Shown piece by piece: positions 1-3,479 of a stretch of 5,467 bases of DNA. Below the pieces are notes generated by a model. It worked only from the letters and a program-made list of their open reading frames with translations, was not told where the DNA came from and ran no database searches. Position numbers and translations under genes: made by a program. This DNA comes from Sneathiella sp. (GTDB taxonomy: Bacteria > Pseudomonadota > Alphaproteobacteria > Sneathiellales > Sneathiellaceae), in NCBI GenBank assembly GCA_016765515.1, contig JAESPT010000424.1, positions 1 to 5,467 on the forward strand, written 5' to 3'. Position 1 is the stretch's first letter; each line of letters begins with the position of its first letter.

Positions 1-416
1 ACATCTTGAGGGTTGACGAAAGTTGTCTTGATGCCGAACCGGGGCATTGTATGGGTTAGAAAATTATATGTCCCGCCATAAACAGACTGAGAGCAGACAA
101 TATGGGAACCAGCTCCCATTAAAGTTACAATGGCAAGATGCAGGGCAGCATGACCTGAGGCCGTGCAAATGGCTCCGATACCGCCTTCCAGACTGGCCAG
201 ACGCTCTTCTAAAACAGCCGTGGTCGGATTGGAAAGGCGGGTATAAATGTGGCCTGTTGTTTCCAAATTAAACAACGAAGCAGCGTGATCGGCATCCCGA
301 AAAACATAGGATGTTGTTTGATAAATGGGAACTGCTCTAGACCCAGTTACTGGATCGGGGCGTTGTCCCGCATGAAGACTCAAGGTATCAAACTTGAGGA
401 AATTCGGATCAGCCAT
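1..416 (-). CDS. metY: O-acetylhomoserine sulfhydrylase (O-acetylhomoserine aminocarboxypropyltransferase), N-terminal part
   Basis: Cytoplasmic PLP enzyme of the Cys/Met metabolism family; members of this subgroup make homocysteine from O-acetylhomoserine and sulfide. Reading the minus strand from the ATG at 416-414 gives 138 complete codons with no stop, and the frame runs off the left edge, so about two thirds of a usual ~430-residue protein is missing. The start is MADPNFLKFDTLSLHAGQRP, typical of the family. At residues 58-66 is YTRLSNPTT, whose Tyr58 and Arg60 correspond to the residues that bind the PLP phosphate of the neighbouring subunit. ASGHAALH at 86-93 is the phosphate-binding loop, and Tyr113 in SVYGGTYN matches the Tyr that stacks on the PLP ring. 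The catalytic Lys lies beyond the window. An AGGGGAG ribosome site sits 7 nt before the ATG. Homologues using O-succinylhomoserine or acting as gamma-lyases cannot be fully excluded from this part alone, but the long spacing and sequence fit the MetY group best. Confidence 0.93.
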   Translation of the reverse strand, partial: MADPNFLKFDTLSLHAGQRPDPVTGSRAVPIYQTTSYVFRDADHAASLFNLETTGHIYTRLSNPTTAVLEERLASLEGGIGAICTASGHAALHLAIVTLMGAGSHIVCSQSVYGGTYNFLTHTMPRFGIKTTFVNPQD

Positions 417-423
417 ACAAATG

Positions 424-430
424 CTCCCCT
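424..430 (-). promoter_or_regulatory. Ribosome binding site of metY
   Basis: On the minus strand AGGGGAG lies 7 nt upstream of the ATG at 416-414. It fixes the start of the metY reading frame, which is open at the window edge and therefore easy to miss. Confidence 0.75.
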
Positions 431-545
431 GGTAAATATCAAAATGGAAAAACTTGGCGAAAGCTATACTGCCCCAATCGGAAGGTCCAGACTAAACCAA
501 AGAGTAGACGCTATCATTTTTTTCGTAGGGGGATTAGTGGCGGCT

Positions 546-567
546 TTTCAGGTTAGCTATTCTGAAA
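546..567. promoter_or_regulatory. 22-bp dyad, possible operator in the metY leader
   Basis: The sequence is TTTCAG-N2-TAGCTA-N2-CTGAAA, perfectly symmetric except for two mismatched pairs, with the AGCT core exactly at the centre. It lies about 130-150 nt upstream of the metY start and downstream of the proposed metY promoter. A dyad of this length and spacing is typical of a dimeric repressor site. Methionine genes of proteobacteria are known to be controlled by regulators such as SahR and SamR, but I cannot match this dyad to a known motif. It could instead act in RNA as a weak hairpin. Confidence 0.4.
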
Positions 568-573
568 TTAAAA

Positions 574-612
574 GGGGGGGCTGCCCATAACAAGCGCCCC
601 CTCCTGTTTTTT
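574..612. terminator. G/C-rich hairpin flanked by U-runs on both strands (attenuator, riboregulator or terminator)
   Basis: Bases 574-581 pair with 596-603 (8 bp including one G-U), with a 14-nt loop. Read on the minus strand, the stem is followed by CCTTTTAATTT, so in the metY leader it could be an attenuator. Read on the plus strand it is followed, after a few bases, by six T (607-612), so it could end a rightward transcript, although no supported plus-strand gene precedes it. Its place in the leader of a methionine gene suggests regulation. Direction and role are uncertain. Confidence 0.45.
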
Positions 613-649
613 GTTACCTCAACCTGTCAGACTTGGCCTGATGGCGTGA

Positions 650-678
650 ATAAAACGCTGAATTGAATGGAGAGTCAA
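650..678 (-). promoter_or_regulatory. Putative sigma-70-type promoter for metY
   Basis: On the minus strand TTGACT (678-673), a 17-nt spacer, then TTTTAT (655-650). This gives a start of transcription near 643 and a leader of about 230 nt before metY. The -35 hexamer overlaps a GACTC (GANTC) site that CcrM would methylate if the organism has that enzyme. The -10 match is only moderate. Confidence 0.4.
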
Positions 679-738
679 GACCGCTTGCCACAAAAATGTA
701 ACAATTTGGAGAAAATATAGTTCTTGACACGCGCAAAC

Positions 739-767
739 AAAAAAAGAGCCGCCATTAAAGGCGGCTC
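739..767 (-). terminator. Rho-independent terminator (minus strand)
   Basis: Perfect 8-bp stem GAGCCGCC/GGCGGCTC (746-753 with 760-767), 6-nt loop, followed on the minus strand by seven U (745-739). The plus strand has no T-run after the stem, so it works leftward only. It ends the candidate small RNA and any read-through from DUF1192, and it keeps both out of the metY promoter region. Confidence 0.9.
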
Positions 768-834
768 AAGTCAACAGGGAGGCGTCAAACAGATTGGATG
801 AGATCCAATCGGCAACCCTAAGGTGGGCTGCTGA
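739..834 (-). ncRNA. Candidate small RNA with three hairpins and an intrinsic terminator
   Basis: No reading frame explains this stretch, yet on the minus strand it folds cleanly. Hairpin 1 pairs 831-825 with 818-812 (7 bp with one G-U, loop ACCUUA). Two bases later, hairpin 2 pairs 810-803 with 799-792 (GAUUGGAU/AUCCAAUC, 8 perfect bp, 3-nt loop). A linker of about 24 nt with no evident pairing follows and contains GCCUCCCU, complementary to a Shine-Dalgarno sequence. Hairpin 3 (767-760 with 753-746, 8 perfect bp, 6-nt loop) is followed by seven U. From a start near 833 the RNA would be about 95 nt. This is the architecture of Hfq-type trans-acting sRNAs that mask ribosome sites. I do not recognise an Rfam family. 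Alternatively it is the 3' end of a long DUF1192 transcript, whose stop codon is about 350 nt upstream. Confidence 0.55.
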
Positions 835-839
835 TATAT

Positions 840-871
840 AATTTAGGAGCATTTTATTAAATTACAATTAA
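840..871 (-). promoter_or_regulatory. Putative promoter of the small RNA with a CtrA-type box
   Basis: On the minus strand TTGTAA (867-862), a 16-nt spacer and TAAATT (845-840) form a modest promoter with a start near 833. The -35 hexamer lies inside a perfect TTAA-N7-TTAA (857-871; followed by C on the plus strand), the recognition pattern of the alphaproteobacterial cell-cycle regulator CtrA. CtrA-activated promoters usually carry the box over the -35 region, as here. The region is very A+T-rich, so the match may be chance. Confidence 0.38.
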
Positions 872-941
872 CGAATACAAATTTTTCGAAAAACGATGCA
901 TTAATTTATAAATACTGGTGATTTCATGGTTTTGTTATGCA

Positions 942-983
942 GCTCAAGTTGATTACACAAATAGTCTTTGTGCCAACTTGGGT
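942..983. repeat. Long imperfect inverted repeat (hairpin)
   Basis: Outer stem 942-951 with 974-983 (10 bp, core CAAGTTG/CAACTTG, three G-U pairs at the base if RNA), an asymmetric internal loop (ATTA opposite C), then inner stem CACAAA/TTTGTG (956-961 with 967-972) around a 5-nt loop. It lies about 130 nt past the DUF1192 stop codon. Neither strand has a U-run after it, so it is not a standard terminator. It could be a 3'-UTR stability hairpin or a copy of a genomic palindromic repeat. Confidence 0.45.
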
Positions 984-1026
984 CTCTATTGATTTATGAC
1001 AAGCCTGTTTTCAGTCATGACAATGC

Positions 1027-1040
1027 GAATCGGTTGATTC
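1027..1040. other. Pair of GANTC (CcrM-type) sites in inverted arrangement
   Basis: GAATC (1027-1031) and GATTC (1036-1040) are separated by four bases and form a 14-bp dyad in the non-coding DNA beyond the DUF1192 stop. In alphaproteobacteria GANTC is methylated by CcrM in a cell-cycle-dependent way, and GcrA senses it at promoters. No clear promoter adjoins this pair, so its role is open. Confidence 0.3.
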
Positions 1041-1116
1041 AAGGAGGCGATAGACGAAAATTCACATGCAACCTATTCTCAATGGTCCTGAAGCAATTCG
1101 AAGGATCTGACAAAAA

Positions 1117-1299
1117 TTATGACTTAAAAACGCTGCTCGCTGCTATTTGGGCTTTTTGTTTCGCCTTAATCAGCGACTCTGCTTTATCAATCTCATTTTT
1201 TAACTCGAGAATATAATCAGTGAGCTCATCAATGGACATCCGATCAAATGACGGTTTAACATGATTTAAAATCGGAATATCGTCCTCTACGCTTGCCAT
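1117..1299 (-). CDS. DUF1192 family small protein
   Basis: A 60-residue soluble protein of unknown function, length and layout typical of DUF1192, a small alphaproteobacterial family. The N-terminus is acidic (VEDDIP at 4-9). Residues 21-50 (MSIDELTDYILELKNEIDKA and on) form one predicted amphipathic helix or short coiled coil, and the C-terminus AASSVFKS matches the conserved AA-x-S-x-FK end of the family. There is no signal peptide or membrane segment. GAAGGA lies 8 nt before the ATG. The gene is divergent from the quinone oxidoreductase across about 137 bp, an association I recall from other alphaproteobacteria. The short coiled coil suggests that it works by binding a partner; that is inference. 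Confidence 0.85.
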   Translation of the reverse strand: MASVEDDIPILNHVKPSFDRMSIDELTDYILELKNEIDKAESLIKAKQKAQIAASSVFKS

Positions 1300-1331
1300 T
1301 CCTGCATTCCTTCATATGTTAGGGGCCTGAT

Positions 1332-1342
1332 CCGAATTTCGG
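1332..1342. promoter_or_regulatory. Short perfect dyad in the divergent promoter region
   Basis: CCGAA-T-TTCGG lies between the DUF1192 and quinone oxidoreductase starts, about 33 bp from the first and 95 bp from the second. Both promoters must lie in this interval of about 137 bp, so a shared operator is possible. The dyad is short and no clear -35/-10 pair is visible, so support is weak. Confidence 0.22.
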
Positions 1343-1436
1343 TGTGACGTGATGGGCGCCATGGAGTATTCATAATAGATAATAGCAGCGGTTCGGCTGA
1401 AGAAAATACAAAAACAAAATTCAAGTGGAGATGAAT

Positions 1437-2444
1437 ATGACTTCCTTGCCCGCAGATATGACTGCCATTGAAATAAAGGAATTTGGCGGACCAGAAAATC
1501 TGGTTCCCTGCAAACGACCTATACCAACCCCAAACCATGACGAAGTTTTAATTGAAGTGGCTGCTGCTGGCGTTAATAGACCAGACGTTTTGCAACGGAT
1601 GGGCGGATATGCGCCCCCTCCTGGTGCGTCAGACATCCCTGGTCTTGAAATTGCAGGTGTTGTAGCCGCTGTTGGGCAAGGGGTTACAAAATACAAAGTT
1701 GGTGAAAAAGTTTGCGCTCTCGTTGCTGGGGGTGGATACGCAGAATATTGCGTGGCACCAGAAGCTCAGTGCCTAGACATACCAGACGGTTTTGACATGG
1801 TGAAGGCTGCCGCGGTTCCTGAAACATACTTCACTGTCTGGACGAACGTTTTTGATCGCGGACGCTTGCAGGGCGGTGAGACCTTTTTGGTTCACGGTGG
1901 GGCCAGCGGTATTGGAACAACGGCAATTCAACTTGCAAAATCTTTTGGCGCACGGGTTTTCGCAACCGCTTCTACGGACGAAAAATGTCGTGAAATAGAA
2001 ACTCTTGGCGCTGAACGTGGCATCAATTACAAGTCTGAGGATTTTGTCTCTGTTATTGATGAACTGACCGATGGGCGCGGTGTCGATCTCATTCTGGGTA
2101 TGGTTGGCGGAGAGTATATTCAGCGGAATATTACAGCCCTTGCTGTTGAAGGCAGGCTTGTCTACATCGCTTTTCTTGGGGGCGCCAAGGCCGAAGTAAA
2201 TTTTGCGCCTGTGATGATGAAGAGGTTGACGATTACAGGTTCAACTTTAAGACCTCAATCCATTCAGGCTAAGTCAGACATCGGCCGCAGGCTTGAAGAA
2301 AAAGTCTGGCCTCTTCTGTCCGCAGGAACGGTTGCCCCTGTCATTGATAGTGTTTTTTCTCTCGAAGATGCTGCCAAGGCGCATGCGCGCATAGACGATT
2401 CTTCGCACATCGGCAAAATTGTGCTGGAAGTTCGAAAAAATTGA
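1437..2444 (+). CDS. NAD(P)H:quinone oxidoreductase, PIG3-type zinc-free MDR protein
   Basis: A soluble medium-chain dehydrogenase/reductase of the quinone oxidoreductase group (TP53I3/PIG3-like), expected to reduce quinones or related electrophiles with NADPH. With the chosen start it has 335 residues, the usual family length. The GroES-like domain (about 10-125) carries AGVNRPDVLQRMGGYAPPPG at 44-63, the PIG3-type signature. The Cys and His that bind catalytic zinc in alcohol dehydrogenases are absent. The Rossmann domain has HGGASGIGTTAIQLAK (153-168), the nucleotide-binding loop, and the C-terminus DDSSHIGKIVLEV is also typical. Four in-frame starts exist (GTG 1425, ATG 1431, 1437 and 1458). 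I chose 1437 because GTGGAG ends 6 nt before it and the product then begins MTSLPADMTAIEI, as homologues do. It is divergent from DUF1192 and 113 bp upstream of trcR, so it may share transcripts with trcR. The physiological substrate cannot be told from sequence. Confidence 0.92.
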   Translation: MTSLPADMTAIEIKEFGGPENLVPCKRPIPTPNHDEVLIEVAAAGVNRPDVLQRMGGYAPPPGASDIPGLEIAGVVAAVGQGVTKYKVGEKVCALVAGGGYAEYCVAPEAQCLDIPDGFDMVKAAAVPETYFTVWTNVFDRGRLQGGETFLVHGGASGIGTTAIQLAKSFGARVFATASTDEKCREIETLGAERGINYKSEDFVSVIDELTDGRGVDLILGMVGGEYIQRNITALAVEGRLVYIAFLGGAKAEVNFAPVMMKRLTITGSTLRPQSIQAKSDIGRRLEEKVWPLLSAGTVAPVIDSVFSLEDAAKAHARIDDSSHIGKIVLEVRKN

Positions 2445-2487
2445 AACCGATAGTGACCGGTTTACAGCCTAGACTTTAGGTCTGTTT
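2444..2487 (+). terminator. Weak hairpins after the quinone oxidoreductase gene
   Basis: AAACCG/CGGTTT (2444-2449 with 2458-2463) overlaps the stop codon and has no U-run. A second stem AGAC/GTCT (2471-2474 with 2480-2483) is followed by GTTTT. Neither is a convincing terminator, so partial read-through into trcR is likely. Confidence 0.25.
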
Positions 2488-2546
2488 TCCGCCATATATG
2501 CTGGTATGTGAGTTATAAGGTTCCTATTGATGTGCGGGATCCTAAT

Positions 2547-2552
2547 GAGGAG
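2547..2552 (+). promoter_or_regulatory. Ribosome binding site of trcR
   Basis: GAGGAG lies 5 nt before the ATG at 2558. It is a strong match to the anti-Shine-Dalgarno sequence and confirms the start. Confidence 0.75.
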
Positions 2553-2557
2553 AAGTT

Positions 2558-3316
2558 ATGTCGATGCCATTGATGCCAAAGGCTACCGCTGTTTGGCTGA
2601 TTGATAATACAGCGCTGTCCTTTATTCAGGTCGGAGATTTTTGTGGATTACACCATCTTGAAGTGCAGGGCATTGCTGACGGTGAAGTTGCCGTAGGAAT
2701 TGTTGGACATGATCCAATTTCCAACGGTCAGTTGACACAGGATGAGTTGGACAGATGTCAGAAAGATCCGAAAGCAAGATTGGAATTGAGTAAGCCTGTT
2801 GGCGATGTTCCGCAACCGAGGCGCCGTGGTGGACGGTATACGCCAGTCTCTCGCAGGGGGGATCGCCCCGATGCAATTGCCTGGCTGGTAAAATTTCATC
2901 CGGAACTTTCTGACGCTCAAATTGGCAAGCTCGTTGGTACAACCAAGACAACCATCACGGCTGTTCGGGATAAAACCCACTGGAATGCACAGTCGATCAC
3001 GGCAAAAGATCCTGTCAGTTTGGGGATATGCACCCAGCTTGAGCTTGATGCTTCTGTTAAGAAATCTGCCCATCTTCGCAATGATGACGATCGGGGAAAA
3101 TTGATGGAAGAAGTGGCCGCTGCTGTTGCTGCGGACGCTGCTGCTGTGCCGCTTACTGCTTACGAGCGCAAGAAGCAGCAAATGCAGAGAGAACAAACAT
3201 ACGATCCTATGGCGGAGGCTGAAGCGGTTTTCGGAAAGGCTGAGACTCCTTCTGAAGAAGATGACAAAAAAGCCGAAGCCGCTAAAAATCTTGAAGATCT
3301 ATTTAAGTCTAAGTAG
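2558..3316 (+). CDS. trcR: DUF1013 family cell-cycle transcriptional regulator TrcR
   Basis: A 252-residue soluble protein of the DUF1013 family, found in alphaproteobacteria and named TrcR, a predicted cell-cycle transcriptional regulator, in current annotation. Residues 3-60 hold the conserved N-terminal block (MPLMPKATAVWLIDNTAL, then FCGLHHLEVQGIADGE and GIVGHDPISNGQLT), itself resembling a helix-turn-helix. A basic linker RYTPVSRRGDRPDAIAWL (93-110) leads into a second, clearer helix-turn-helix (about 105-143: HPELSDAQIGKLVGTTKTTI, then HWN), followed by DPVSLGICTQLELD. The last ~70 residues are Ala-rich and highly charged, probably helical or flexible. The family core ends before this tail, so it is likely variable between species. 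The start is fixed by GAGGAG 5 nt upstream and by family agreement. The gene has its own strong terminator. Its target genes cannot be read from the sequence. Confidence 0.9.
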   Translation: MSMPLMPKATAVWLIDNTALSFIQVGDFCGLHHLEVQGIADGEVAVGIVGHDPISNGQLTQDELDRCQKDPKARLELSKPVGDVPQPRRRGGRYTPVSRRGDRPDAIAWLVKFHPELSDAQIGKLVGTTKTTITAVRDKTHWNAQSITAKDPVSLGICTQLELDASVKKSAHLRNDDDRGKLMEEVAAAVAADAAAVPLTAYERKKQQMQREQTYDPMAEAEAVFGKAETPSEEDDKKAEAAKNLEDLFKSK

Positions 3317-3352
3317 TGACTGAGATACTAAGCTAATATTGCAGACAGAAAG

Positions 3353-3381
3353 CCGTGAATTTATTTTCACGGTTTTTTTTT
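3353..3381 (+). terminator. Rho-independent terminator of trcR
   Basis: CCGTGAA/TTCACGG (3353-3359 with 3366-3372), 6-nt loop, followed by nine T (3373-3381). It starts 36 nt after the trcR stop codon and separates trcR from prpE transcription. Confidence 0.93.
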
Positions 3382-3410
3382 GGACTGATATCATCGAGAG
3401 CATTGCATTC

Positions 3411-3439
3411 TTGGCATAGGGGAAATAGGATTTTCTAAA
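3411..3439 (+). promoter_or_regulatory. Putative promoter of prpE
   Basis: TTGGCA (3411-3416, one mismatch to TTGACA), a 17-nt spacer and TCTAAA (3434-3439, four of six). The start would be near 3446, giving a very short leader. No sigma-54 element of the kind seen in PrpR-controlled propionate operons is visible. Confidence 0.45.
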
Positions 3440-3444
3440 AAACA

Positions 3445-3479
3445 ACCATCCTTGCAGGTGGTGGGAAAATGAGAGGATG
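3445..3479 (+). promoter_or_regulatory. Alternative hairpins over two candidate prpE ribosome sites
   Basis: ACCATC (3445-3450) can pair with GGTGGT (3457-3462), which covers the Shine-Dalgarno sequence for the ATG at 3469. Overlapping bases CATCCT (3447-3452) can instead pair with AGGATG (3474-3479), which covers the GAGAGGA that would serve the TTG at 3487. The two pairings exclude each other. Each is only six base pairs, so both may be incidental. Confidence 0.25.

Noticed and set aside
47..590. Two overlapping plus-strand open frames (74 and 113 residues)
   Set aside because: The first and most of the second lie antisense to the clear metY frame on the minus strand; their products resemble no family I know, have no good ribosome site, and the second runs into the hairpin.
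566..610. A canonical SAM-II riboswitch upstream of metY
   Set aside because: The hairpin lacks the GAUUU loop element, the loop is too short, and the segment is over 140 nt from the start codon. I kept it only as an undefined leader structure.
724..729. TTGACA on the plus strand as a -35 box
   Set aside because: No acceptable -10 hexamer follows at 16-18 nt; that position falls inside the terminator stem, and there is no plus-strand gene to drive.
882..893. 12-bp perfect palindrome TTTTTCGAAAAA
   Set aside because: Low-complexity A/T arms in an A+T-rich gap make chance likely, and no gene or promoter is positioned to use it.
968..1216. Plus-strand open frame of 82 residues
   Set aside because: It ends antisense to DUF1192, its start lies in the 942-983 hairpin, and the product shows no recognisable features.
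1287..1696. Minus-strand open frames of 83 and 91 residues over the quinone oxidoreductase start
   Set aside because: They are antisense to a well-supported gene. The ATG near 1307 that overlaps the DUF1192 ribosome site is out of the DUF1192 frame and gives an unrelated product.
2648..3196. Minus-strand open frame of 182 residues
   Set aside because: It lies wholly antisense to trcR, whose sequence matches DUF1013 throughout, and its composition shows no domain.
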